From contig CALNHX010002962.1 of assembly GCA_940337035.1 (NCBI GenBank), positions 1 through 64,000 of the forward strand: DNA of 64,000 bases, in the 5' to 3' direction. Shown in pieces: positions 24,112 through 36,035 of the stretch. The translations under genes were made by a program, and so were the position numbers. The stretch's first letter is position 1. Each line of letters opens with the position of its first letter. The notes beneath the pieces are model-generated. The model ran no database searches, was not told the DNA's origin, and worked only from the letters and a program-made list of their open reading frames with translations. The stretch is from Agriotes lineatus (taxonomy: Eukaryota; Arthropoda; Insecta; Coleoptera; Elateridae).

Positions 24112-24173
24112 ATCTAATATTTTCAAGTTCAACACGTTATTTAAGCCCACAAATACAAAATGAAATTATGCAT

Positions 24174-24440
24174 TAGGGTGGGCCGAAAAAACAAAAATTT
24201 TGTTTTTCAAGTTGTAATACCGCGGAAAAGTTGCGAATTGGGGAGACTAAAAAGGGGTTAAAAAAATAACATCGCTTTATATCTTCCGATAGCGCATGCG
24301 CTCTAAAGTTTTCCGAAATTTGGAAAACTTACATTTTTACGATAAATTTTTATCTTACTTAAGTTGCCAATATTTAAATGTAATAGCTCTCGTCGACTCT
24401 TACTCGAACCGATAATGAAAAAAGAATGGTTCAAATCGGT
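24174..24440 (+). repeat. Left TIR of the TAGGG element
   Basis: Matches the reverse complement of 40000-40276 with moderate divergence. Landmarks: GTTGCGAATTGGGGAGACTA, AAAAAGGGGT, CGCATGCGCTCTAAAGTTT. Confidence 0.85.
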
Positions 24441-24530
24441 TAAGATCTTCGCGCAACAGCTGTCAGATCTATCAAATTCTCGCTCTCGTCGCACTCGCTC
24501 GGGGCAATGACCACGACGCTCCCCCCACTA

Positions 24531-25025
24531 GGCGTTGAGCCAGAGGGCATGTGCGGTTTCCTTTCTGGGGAGTAAGTGTAACCTACAAATTTAGATTCGT
24601 CATGAAGGTAGGATTAATGTTTGGGATGATACTTTGTGACATTCGGTAGTTCAGTTACGTTACGACGTCATACAGATGGCCGCCGAGCTAAAATTGTAGT
24701 TTACCATTCTAAAGTCTGGTTTGATTTGTAAGGAGTAAGAGTACAATACAAATATCGGTGCAGCATAATGCCAGAATTATTGTTTAAGATGATATTTTGT
24801 AAAATTTGGTAGCTTAGTGACATTATGACGTCACAAAGATAGCCGTCGGGCAAAAGTCGTAGGTAGTTTACTATTCTAATGTCTAGTTTTATTTGTAGGG
24901 AATGGAAGTATCATACAAATTTTGATGAAGCATAAAGCCAGGATCAATGTTTGAGATGATATTCTTAAAATTGGGTAGCTTAGTGACAGGATCATGTCAC
25001 AAAGATGGTGGCCGAGCAGATATCG
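24531..25025 (+). repeat. Left TIR with 163-bp tandem units
   Basis: Three units share ACAAAT, then ATGTTTG-GATGATATT, GGTAGCTTAGTGACATTATG, ACGTCA-A-AGATGGCCG and TTCTAA-GTCTGGTTT. Unit spacing is 163 then 167 bp. The third unit is truncated on the inner side. Confidence 0.8.
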
Positions 25026-25077
25026 GTCTTGTTATTTCAATTTGCCTATAGTCAACTTTTGCCTTTTTGTTTCAGAT

Positions 25078-28000
25078 ATGGATTCCGAAGCAGACTTTTC
25101 ACCATTGACAAAAAAAGTAAAAATGACAGATACAGCCAATGAATGCATCATTCACTGTACCAGCGACAACAGCAGTTTGGTGAGTCTATCATCTATTGAA
25201 TCATGGAAAACTCTTCTGAACGCAGCGAGAATAAGGGAGCACAAAAGATTGCTGGAAATTGTCGTCAATGTCGAAGCATCTTTACCATGAAATCTAGACT
25301 CGCTAGTATTACCGCTAATCAGAATGCAACATTACCAGATGAACCATCGGTGTCTTCTACAAAGCGTTTGCATAATAACTCATTAAACCAAAATACGTTA
25401 GGACCAATTCTACCATTAATCTGCATTTTTGTGAGACAAAACAGAAGTACAAGCCAGGAAGTAGAACACGTGAGGAACTAGTGCAATGTGTGGAGTTAAG
25501 AGGCAGTGATACGATCAAAGCCTCTGCTATATCGAAAAATGACAGCAGAATTGTTGGGTTAGCTGAGACTATGTGTTTCGTTTCAGCAGAAGCAAAGTAC
25601 CACTTTTCATGCTATCGTAAGTACACACGCAGTGATAGTTCATCAAAATCATCTGAAATAGTGGAAACGACCCTAGAAGAACAGGAATTTCAGAAATATG
25701 TTATCGTGGAACAAGCTGCATTCAATGAACTAACTAAGTATATAGAAGAACTTCTTGATAATCCTGAAGTTGTGAGATTTACCGAGGTTAGCAGTCGTTA
25801 CGTTCAATGTATTAGGAACAATGGAGTCTCAGAAGTGAAGTCTCACACCAAAAAAAACTTAAGACGGAAGTTGGAAAATTTGTATGGCTCCAAAATTCAT
25901 TTCGTTTCCAACGATAATGGTCACCTGTTAATGCTACCAAATAGTATGTCAAGAGATGATTTAGTTCGAATGAATGACAAATTATCTGCAAAACTGAAAG
26001 CAATAGAGACATGTCCCGATAAGAATCTGATTACTGCTGCATGTCTAATCCGTAATGAAATCCTGCAACTTGAAAGTGGAAACGTATGGTCACCAACGCC
26101 TGAAAACCTGTCTGAATTCGAACTTCCAAGGAATACCCATCTGTTCCTGCAGTTTCTCTTGAGAGGGGATAACAGAATACAACATTCTAGTAGAGTGTCT
26201 CGTTTAAGTTGGTCATTAGGTCAAGATTTTATTCATGCTGTCACAGAAGGAAAGTTTAAAACTCCGAAGCATATTCTGCTCCCATTTGCTCTTAAATCCC
26301 TCTCTGGCAAAGTCGTTGAGTTAACTAAACTCCTAAATAGATGTGGCCATGGGCTTTCATACTCTCAAATCGAAGAAATTGAGACAGCAATAGCTATGCA
26401 GAAGATTTCAGCTGGAGAAGAGCAACACTTAGTAATTCCGAGAAATATTCTTCCAAATGCATTTACACACCTCGCATGGGATAATATCGATCGTTTAGAA
26501 GAAACTCTCTCATGCGGTGGAACCACTCATCGAGTTAATGGGATTATAACACAGCCCATGCCTTCCGCTTTAGCAGAAGGTATAGATACACAGGAGGGAA
26601 TAATTATTGACAGGAAACTGAAACTGCGAACCATACCATTGCATGAAGCCGCTGTACAACCTTACAACCCTGGCAGAAGGGTTGGCCCTACTCATTGTAC
26701 ACAAGAAGATGACCCGGATTTCAAAAACATAATCTTTAAGTCCAGATGTAAAAATATTTTGTGGACTATGATACGTTGTATTGATCCCAAACACCAAGTC
26801 GTTCCCAGTTGGACAGGATTTAATATCAAACTGCGAAAGGGCATTGTAACAAATCCTACAGAAATTGGATACTTGCCAACAATTGATGCTCCAGCAACGA
26901 GTCTTACCACCGTTTATGAAATAATGTGTCGTCCTTTTTTTAGGCATAAAAGAAAAATTGGGGCTGGAATCTATTGCTGTAACATTTGATCAAGCACTAT
27001 ACGCCAAAGCAACAGAAGTGTTGTGGAAAAACCCCGAAAAATTTCACTCTATAGTGCTAAACCTTGGCGGTTTCCATGCTATTTGTAATTTCATGGGCTG
27101 TATAGGAAAGCGTTTTCAGGATGCTGGATTATCTGACTTACTTGTGGAAGCTGGTGTTGCAGCAGAGGGATCGCTGTCATCTATTATCACAGGGAAACAC
27201 TATAATCGAGCAGTACGCATGCATAAATTAGTATTTGAAGCAATGATGAGGATTATCTGGAAGTCATTTTTGCAGTGGCTGGAAGAAGAAGATACAGAAG
27301 TTTACAAAGACCTAGAAGATTTGAAGAAGGAGGTGTCATATTTATATGACAATATTACAACATTGAATGAAGTACAATATTCAGAGCTTGTTAGTGGTAG
27401 TACATTTTCTGCAATCTGTGTTGCATTTGGAAAATATTTAGATTTCCTAAGAAAAGATAACGGAAACCTTTCATCACTGTGGATGTCATATGTTGACATG
27501 GTGGAGATTTTACTACTATTGATTAGAGCCACTAGAGAGGGTGACTGGTTACTTTATCTATCAGGAATCAGAATGATGATACCGTGGTTCTTTTCGTATG
27601 ATCACCTGAACTATGCTCGATATTTACCTGTCTATTACGCTGATATGAAAGCTTTAAAAAAACACATCCAACTGTATACGAAGCATTCGAAGGCGGTGAA
27701 TTTTCAATACAAATGTCTAGAGAAAATCCCTTCGGTAGAATTCCCGTGGACCAAGCAATAGAAGAAACAATCAACAAGGACACGCAGGGTAGTAGCGGAA
27801 CTAAAAAATTTAGCAAGAAACCTGCAGCAGTTGCAAGATATTACCTGACTTCCGATATTAAAGCAGCATTCCTACATATGCTTCGTAATGAAACCTGTGG
27901 CATTTCTTCGAAACATGCTCTTCATAATGACCTGTCACCAGCTAGAATTCTTAAAGATGAGCGGGATATTTCATCTATAGTAAACCTTCTCACTAACGAA

Positions 28001-29831
28001 TGGATCAACCCATTCGTGAATTGGATATCGTTAACATCTCGACTGGTAGTCTTCCAACTGCGGACATCTCCAAAGACTTACTCGAGGCACATGCAATAGG
28101 AGAGAAGGCATATTTTGAATTCAAAAGTAAACGTTTGTTCATAAAAGACGATGTCAGCCAGTTTCACTCCGTGATGCAAAAGCAAAACTTGAAAACATTC
28201 ACGAATCTAACAAAACGAAAACGTATAAAAGTGAATGAAAAGGAACTAATTCTGAAAGCAGATAAAGACTTGTTTGCTCAGATGGCAATTGTTGCTCAAC
28301 GCAGAGATCTTGACATGAGAACTGTTTTGTCATATCCACTGGGACCTCTACCATGAGCTTTAGCTGCAACGGATGGAACAATAAGAAAAACTAATAAAGC
28401 TAAACTATTTGAACTCTTAAGTAAGAACTTCCCTCTAGCAGAAGTACTACCGGAAAATGCTGCGTATGTTATCGACGGAATGGCCTTAGTACAACAATTA
28501 GTTGAGGTACCAAACACTTTTGGACTTCTAGCTGATAAATTATTTTCCAGAATTGTTCGGGAAGCGTATTCACGAATCGATATTGTTTTTCATACGTAAC
28601 AGAAGTATATCAATAAAGAATGCTGAGAGACAACGGCGTGGAACGTCTGAAGCACGTAACTTTTCTAGCATTAAAGCCGCCCATCCTATTACCAAATGGA
28701 GACAATTCCTAACAGTCTCTCAAAATAAATCGGAGCTTATCAAATTCCTGACGCACGAGTGGCAACAACCGAAATACACTAACCGGTTGGGGTCCAAGGT
28801 TATGTTTGTGACGTGTGAAGACCGCTGTTACCAATTAACATTAAGTAACGCAACAGAAGTAACATTATTGAAGTGTTCTCACGAAGAAGGAGATACACGT
28901 TTATTGCTCCACGCACATCATGCAGCAAAATGTGGATTTAAAGATGTAATTATTCACTGTGACGATACTGATGTCGCTGTTATAACACTACATACGATAC
29001 CTACCTTCAACGAACTAGGATGCAATATCTTCCTAAGAAAGGGAACTATCAATCAGCTGAAATACTTCAATATGAACGAAATGTTTGCTGATATAGGTGA
29101 AGATATGTGTCTAGCATTACCAGGTTTGCACGCTTTCACGGGCTGCGACACAGTGAGTGCGTTTGCAGGGAAGGGAAAAGCTGCAGCCTTGAAGGTCTTA
29201 CGCTGCAGCCTTGAAGGTCTTACGCAAAGACAAAGAATTTGCAAGGGTCATGTTTAAACTAGGAGAAACTGTGGGAGTATCTGAGGAAACAAAGGTAGTT
29301 CTCGAGACATTTGTATGTAGGCTGTATAGCAACACTACCAAAGTCACAAGTATCAACGAGCTAAGGTACATTTTATTCTGTAGCAAGCAAGGTAATATTG
29401 AGTCGCACAATCTTCCTCCATGTCAGAACACACTACAAAAACATATAACAAGAGCCAATTTCCAAGCAATGGTCTGGAAGAAGGCACTAGATCCACAGCC
29501 AGGCATTCCATCACCTGAAGGTCATGGATGGTCAATTCAAACAGAGAGTGACGGTAATTCAGTGTTACAGATCGATTGGATGAGCTGTGCGCCAGCACCT
29601 CTTGCTGTTCTTGAATTATTGTCATGTTCCTGCAAGAAAGATTGTGAGCCGAATACATGCTGCTGTATCAAAAATTCATTGAAATGTACGGATATGTGTA
29701 AAATTCAGGTTTGCAGTAACTATTCACAACCAGATTATGTTTTCGAAGCTTCATCGGACTCAGACGACGGTTCAGACGATGAAAAATCATTGTTTCTTTT
29801 GAAAATAGATATATATATATGCTCTGTATAA
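25078..29831 (+). pseudogene. Large TE protein with PIN/FEN1-like nuclease motifs
   Basis: Starts MDSEADFSPLTKKVKMTD just after an acceptor-like TTTGTTTCAG. Order: Cys-rich region (CIF-CE...YHFSCYRKYTRS, about 25425-25630), a long uncharacterised middle (HLAWDNIDRLEETLSCGGTT at about 26470; LNLGGFHAICNFMGCIGKRF at about 27060; NPFGRIPVDQAIEETINKDT at about 27725), then AYVIDGMALVQQL (about 28465), SIKNAERQRRG (about 28610), CSHEEGDTRLLLHAHHAAKC (about 28875), IIHCDDTDVAVI (about 28950) and LHAFTGCDTVSAFAGKGKAA (about 29125). The C-terminus is Cys-rich (CSCKKDCEPNTCCC). The acidic residues and the GCD...G-GK-AA pattern follow the order of FEN1/XPG nucleases; this is my inference. Breaks: frameshifts near 25265, 25430, 26940, 27740 and 28010, TGA near 28354, a shift near 28590, and a 22-bp tandem duplication at 29180-29223. 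Original length is probably about 1,500 residues. Confidence 0.7.
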
Positions 29832-29989
29832 TGTTATACAATACATAATAATATTAATATAATGATGTATAATATAAAGACAATGCATTTTTATTTTAAA
29901 TTAAGTTTAGAATTTAGGTTTCAATTCGAATTTGTTAAACAGAATTAAGTGAATACAAAGTCTATATCAAATTATAAAGCAGTATCATG

Positions 29990-30473
29990 AAAACCGCTTA
30001 GCTGCCATCTTAGCTACCAACTTTCACAAAGTATCATCCAAATCATTGATCCTGTCTTTATGTTTGATTGAAATTAAAATTTGTATGATACTGGTAGTCC
30101 TCACAAGTTAATCCTGGCCTTAAAACGGTATACTACGATTTTCACTTGGCGGCCATATCTGTGACGTCATGATGTCACTAAGCTACCAAATTTTACAAAA
30201 TATCATCTTGAATAATAATCCTGGCATTATGCTGCACCGATATGTGTATGGTACTCTTAATCCTTACAAATGAAACCAGACTTTGGAATGGTAAAATACA
30301 ATTTTAGCCCGGCGGCCATCTTTGTGACGTCATAACGTCACTAAGCTACCGAATTTTACGAAGTATCATACCAAACATTTATCCTACCTTCATGAGGAAT
30401 CTAAATTTGTAGGTTACACTTACTCCCCAGAAAGGAAACCAAATCGTCCATTTTCACCACCTGGCTCAACGCC
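29990..30473 (-). repeat. Right TIR with 163-bp tandem units
   Basis: Reverse complement of the left TIR. Unit markers ATTTGT lie near 30079, 30241 (mutated) and 30405, again about 163 bp apart. Contains GTGACGTCAT at about 30161 and about 30326. Confidence 0.8.
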
Positions 30474-32801
30474 TACATCTACCACTCTCGCCACCGTGAT
30501 GTACCATTGTTCTGTCAGTCTGCACTTATTTTTCGTGTTTGATATGTGTCTCGTTCGCTCTTCCAGTTATGAGTTTGGCATTTGCATTTATTTTAATGTT
30601 GGTTTTGTGTTATGACATGTTTATGTAACTTTGCGACTTAATGGTGATATACTATGGCTGTACCTAAGAAAATCATCACAAGACAGGTATTTGATTGCCC
30701 TATATTTGGTACACCTAAAGATTTTTCATCAAACAAGCTTCCTACTGGTGAGGATGTGATTCGGTGTTGTTGACAGGAGAGATACAACTTGGCGCTTCCA
30801 GTTAATAATAAACGCGTCAGTTTTTCACAAGTTGCCATTACAGTAGCTAATAAAATAATTGGTTTGTATCAGAAAGCATCTATCCCAACAGTTACATATA
30901 AGAGAATCGTGCAACTTTTAAATGCGTTGCATGATAAATATTACAGCATACGAAAATCATATACACGGGACAAACATAAAGATTCCTTTAAACAGAAAAT
31001 TGACGAGTTGAAGCAAAAGTGCTCATTGCTTTTTGACGTAGCAGCTTGCAAATGCCCCATTATTGTTAATTGCATTTGTAACAAAACCCCTGATTTATGT
31101 AAATGCAATATAACTGTCAGCTGTGATTGTGCAAAATCAAATAAAATACCTGCTATTGAGCTAAGGTGTGTTTACTTATTACGAGTACACGGAATACGAA
31201 AAATTGGAGAAGTAGACGTGTCTGAAACAAAGAAACTTAATAAATTATTGGAGAGGAGATCGCCTGACAACCATTTAACTTTGGATGATGAATCTGAATC
31301 TGATCTGAAACAGTCGTGCTCGCATTCAAATGTAAATGTCGAAACTGACGATAAAGACCAATATCTTTCTAGTAAAGATAGCGATACCGACCAAGATTTT
31401 AAAGTGCCAAAAAGAGTTTCCTATAATAATTGGCAGATGAGAATTCAGTTAAAATCTACTGCATTACTGAGCGATCCTTATGGAGTTTCTGATCGCGATA
31501 CCGCTGCAATCGCATCAAGTGTCTTGCACGATGTTGGATTAATTACCGATTCTGACGTCTCCCGTGTTATTGACAAAAACAAAGTAAGAAGAGAAAAAGA
31601 AAATGTTAGGACGGAATTGTGTAGTAAATCTGAAGAATTTCCACCACAAGGTCTCTATTTGGATGGGAGGAAGGACGACACGTTAGTGGTAGATCTAGCT
31701 CATTCGAAAAGGTTTCGTAGAGTAAAAAAGGAAGAGCATTACTCGATAATTCAAGAACCTGGTTCAGTCTACATCGGCCATGTTACTCCAACTTCTGGAA
31801 GTTCTGAAGATATTGTCACTTCCATTAGTTCTTATCTGTCGGGTCGTGGTATTTCTCTTGAAAAATTAGTTGTCATAGGATGTGATGGCACTGCTGTTAA
31901 TAGAGGTTGTAAAACCGGTCTAATTCGCCGAATCAAAATTCATTTGGGAAAACCGTTACAATGGGCAGTTTGCCTTCTCCATTTCAATGAACTGCCATTC
32001 CGGCATCTATTTCAATACCTAGACGGTAAATCAACGGGTCCGAAATCTTTGAGAGGGCTAATCGGTGAAAAGCTAAGTGGCTGCGAAAAACGTCCAGTGA
32101 TTGGCTTCAAGAGTATTGGCTGTCAGATCCCCAGAATAGACAGAAGTATACTAAGTAAGGATCAGCAATATCTACTCGATATTTCCATGGCAATAAAATC
32201 GGGAAACTGTGAAGAGGATTTGGCTGTATGAGATCCTGGTCCGTTGTCACACTCGAGGTGGTTGACAACAGCAAATCCAACTCTCAGACTGTACTTAAGT
32301 GAACAAAGTCCCACACCCGAACTTCAAGAAATAGTTGTATTTATTTTGAAGTCATACATGCCAATGTGGTTTAGTACTAAAACAAGTAAATACTTGTTGA
32401 CCGAAACTTGTGTACCAATCAATACAATCTTCAAGGTACCTGCCTGAAGATTTACGTAATATTGTCGACCCTGTGATCGAACGAAATGGATTCTTCGCTC
32501 ATCCAGAACATTTAGGGCCGGTTTTTCAATCATGGTTTAAACTTTCGTTCACGAGAACTTAGTTCAAGAGCTGCTCTCGGTTCAACGACATTTCCGTTTT
32601 TCAATCGAGATCTGACAGTGGTTCACGTGAACTTAGTTTAATCGTAGCTCAGTTCCGAACATGCTTGTGTATCTAATATCGCATCTGTTTAAACAAATTC
32701 TGCGTCTGCGTCAACCGCTCACAGATTAGATTTGAGTTGCCGTTATTAGCCGTTCCAATTTTAAACGAGAAGCACGTGCGCTATTAAATAAAGTTAAAAA
32801 A

Positions 32802-34090
32802 ATGGATACAGGTATAGATAATGTAACCCCACGGGATACACATAAACGAGCACCAAATTTTACCACAGATGAAGAGCAGCAGTTGGTAAGTAAAATAATA
32901 AAGGGTGTATTTTAGCTTTTCATAATAGTTATAACCTCAATTTTGTTTCCGTGAAGAATAATAGCACGCTAGTGTGTTCTTAATTTTATAATAAAAATAA
33001 TATTAATAAGTAATGTATAGCTAATTCTTCTTACGTTAAACTAGGTAATATTTATTTTACTTTTAGATATTCTTGGTGAAAGAGAGAAGAAATGTATTGG
33101 AATGCAAAAAAACAGATGTTTCCTCATGTAGAGGGAAAACTGAGCAGTGGGCAAAACTTGCTCGGCAATTTAATGCCAGTAACGCAGTATACCGCGATGA
33201 AAACACCTTGAGGCGGAAATATGAAAACATTAAAAAGCGGTCAAAGAAAAATTTCGCAGAAGTAAAGTTGCAAAAGCGAATTACAGGTGGTGGAGCAGCG
33301 ACAAAAACTAAAATTTCCGAGGTGGATGCAACAATTTATAAAATGTTGGGAAGCCAGGTGACTGGGCTGCCATCAGAATTTGGTGGCGATGCGAGTGATT
33401 TTACAGTGGAAGGTAATTGAGTAGCTATTAATAAAAAATGTACTGTATTTAATATTTTGGTGTTATATCTAATTATGAATATATCTGGTTTGTAGTTACT
33501 CCTAATGAACTTGCATCGCCACATTGCGGAACTGACTGGGATGAAGAACGGACAATGTTAGGTACATATATTATTTTTTTATTAGTAGACGATGTACAAC
33601 CAGATGAAACTCTAATCTATCAGAGCAGCGCATCGTCAGATAGTGCGGACAAGCGTGATCGTAAGTTGTTTGTAGAAATACAGTAACCCGTGCTTAATTA
33701 AATTCAAGTTGTAGGAGTCTCTAATACAGCTGCAGACTGGGGAAGCTATACGCCCGCAATGCATCGTCAGCCAAAGCATACTGCACTGTCAGTGACAAAA
33801 AAATGTGTTAATGAACCATCGGTAGGATGCGGTTCCAAGAGTGAACTCACCCCACCCAACAGTATGTAATATTTTTGACTTAGGTGAGAATATTTTATAA
33901 GAATTTTGAAAATAAATTATTTTTTTACAGGATCTGAAAAAAGAAGAAGACAGCAGATGCTACGTGGACGGAGTTGGCGAGAGCTAAATCAGATTTGTTG
34001 GAGCTGCAGAGGAACCGCATGTTGCAGGAGCAGCAAATGGCCCAGGAAGAGCATTTTTTTTAAATGTAGTGTATCAGAGGTGAACACAAA
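32802..34090 (+). pseudogene. Myb/SANT-like Harbinger DNA-binding protein (MSANTD3-like)
   Basis: Accessory protein that binds Harbinger ends and imports the transposase. Exons: 32802-32885 (MDTGIDNVTPRDTHKRAPNF), 33067-33412 (FLVKERRNVLECKKTDVSSC; QWAKLARQFNAS; LRRKYENIKKRSKKNFAEVK, the trihelix Myb/SANT core), 33496-33660, 33715-33861, and 33931-34090, with GT-AG introns of 54-181 bp. A GT...AG pair at 33562-33588 is only 27 bp and is more likely exonic. The last exon keeps the usual coiled coil in another frame (SDLLELQRNRMLQEQQMAQE, about 33988), so there is a frameshift near 33970. The trihelix exon is intact, so the gene may be only lightly decayed. Confidence 0.8.
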
Positions 34091-34785
34091 TTAAAAATGG
34101 AAATCTTAAAAGTAGGGTCAGAAATGAAAAAAAAAACAATTGCAAAACATTTAAAAAAAGAAGTATTATCTTAACGATATTTTTATATTTATATCCGGTG
34201 AGCCCCAATAAAGGCTAATTGCAAGCGAGCTATGTACAACGTTTTATTTCCTTTTACTGAAAATATTAGTGATTAATAAAGCATGTGTTTATTAGCAGTG
34301 ATGTTCCCATCAATTTTTTCGAAGGTATACTTTACTACCGGTAATCCATTGTGTTTATGACTTTTTCTATAGTTGCTTGGCGGCGGGGGGAGGGGCAATT
34401 ACAAGAAATGAGCTTAAAAATTTAATTTTTTACCATATAAAATGCTGAAAGTGTCAATCGATGCTCTCGCAGACAAACCTTAACGTATGGTTGATCATTT
34501 AAAAGCGGGACAGGGACAGGAGTGCTATGGGATTTCTGTTTTAGATTCGAACTTTGGTTAACAGCCATTTGTCAATTTACTAAAATAACCTCAAACAAGA
34601 CATAGGCTTTATGCAACGTCAAAAATTACAGTAAATGTTCAAAGAAAGTGCGTTGGAATTTCTGTCACTCTCTGTCCCGCTTTTAAATAATCTCACAGTA
34701 TATCTAGGAATGTTACGAGTATCATAACTGCCGCAGATGTTGTTTTGAAATTCGAGCTCAAATAATATCTCTATCAATTTACAAC

Positions 34786-35390
34786 CTAATTGTCTAAACA
34801 ATAGTTTCAATAATCACCAATCTGATATCAAAAAATATACTACAATACCATACATAAACGGTCTATCAGAAAAAATCGAAAGAGAACTTAAAAAAACAAT
34901 ATATTCACAGCTTTCAAAAATCATAACACCCTTCAAAAAATGTTTTACAGTAATCTAAAAGATAAAATAGACACTGATAAGAAGTCTCAATTAGTGTATA
35001 AAGTTGATTGTAACAATTGCGATGCCACGTACATCGGACAAACCAAACAATACCTCAAGAAACGCCTACAACAACACTCATACTCCATTCGATTAGGACA
35101 CGTATCACCTCGAAATATAAATACCGCTCTCTCAGAACATGCTGTCAATAAATCACATAATTTCAAACTCAATAACCCTAAAATTTTACACATGGAGTCA
35201 AATTTAAAAAAAAAGGTTATTTTTAGAAAGTATTGAAATCAAAAAATCCCCCACTGCCGTAAACTATAAAACAGATACAGAAAATTTAAATAAAACCTAT
35301 GACAATATACTATTTAAAAAATAATTGAGTTTTAGTGCCTGTTCTAAATAAATCAAAACAAAAAAAAATAAAATAAAATAAAAGAGAAAC
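34786..35390 (+). pseudogene. Penelope-like element 3' fragment with GIY-YIG endonuclease
   Basis: IPYINGLSEKIERELKK (about 34848) leads, after a one-base shift near 34945, into FYSNLKDKIDTDKKSQLVYK. The GIY-YIG nuclease core follows: CNNCDATYIGQTKQYLKKRL (about 35012). ALSEHAVNKSHNFKLN follows at about 35130, and after a frameshift in an A run (35205-35215) the tail has IEIKKSPTAVNYKTDT. The A-rich sequence at 35361-35385 probably marks the end. The reverse transcriptase part is missing. It is inserted in the Harbinger between its two genes. Confidence 0.85.
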
Positions 35391-35892
35391 AATAGTTCCA
35401 TATGTTGTTCCATTCACATATATACAATGTTCACAAGTTTATCTTTTGCACTAAATTATCCATCTTCAAAAATTTTCAGTTTCCCCAATTATCACACTCT
35501 AATTACTTTCACTACGTTATTAGAAACAAGTCTAGAATTAAAATTTTTTTTCAAAATTAACGCGGTTTTTAGCCTTGTCAGTTCCACATACAGATGTCGC
35601 TTCCCCCCGTTTTGCCACTAGAAATATAAAATGGATACCATTTCCTATAACCTTTAATTGCACAACTGTATTTTACAATCCCAAAACGATGTTTACTGTA
35701 AGTAAATACACTTTAAACCTTTGTTCAATAATAGAAAAAATTCTACCCCTTACTAGGCCTACTTAGCAATCGCCTTTCGTTTTGGAACAACTTAATGCTG
35801 TCGAAAAACAAAAAATTACTTCGGCCACCTGAAAGCCACATGCACTTAGGAATTATTAATAATGCAATTTCAACTCACTTCATGTTTAATAG

Positions 35893-36035
35893 TTATTAAG
35901 GTACCGAGGGCATTATGAGTAAAATAAGAGTCCAAGATTGTAAGTGTACTAACCGAGGGCTTTGGCCCGAGGTGTGTACAACAATCGCGGGCTCTTAGTT
36001 CATAATGTCCTACCAATTTTCTTACCTAATTCATA
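35893..36035. repeat. Palindromic MITE with GC-rich centre
   Basis: Arms around GGTACCGAGGGCATTATGAG (35899) and its near complement (CATAATGTCCTACC at about 36001) close on ACCGAGGGCTTTGGCCCGAGGT (two half-motifs, about 35951). A related inverted segment, GGTAGGACATAAAGGTAATT, occurs at about 36300, so the element may extend to about 36360. Confidence 0.55.

Larger units (their letters stand above)
24531..30473 (+). mobile_element. 5.9-kb element with long repeated TIRs, FEN1-like nuclease gene
   Basis: The ends start GGCGTTGAGCCA on both sides (24531; reverse complement ending 30473), each flanked by TA, the probable target duplication. The TIRs run about 490 bp and each contains about three imperfect units of about 163 bp (left units start near 24585, 24748, 24915). 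They hold GACGTCAT/TGACGTCA palindromes. Between the TIRs a single gene occupies 25078-29831. It is inserted in the TAGGG element. I know no named superfamily with this combination. Confidence 0.8.

Noticed and set aside
11787..24173. One DUF4371 gene interrupted by 12 kb, using 11787-11944 as its 5' part
   Set aside because: The first fragment already seems to include a diverged RYLSP-like stretch also present at 24131-24145, so two copies are more likely.
33562..33588. GT...AG pair in the Myb/SANT gene
   Set aside because: Only 27 bp and a multiple of three with an open frame through it, so it is more likely exonic.
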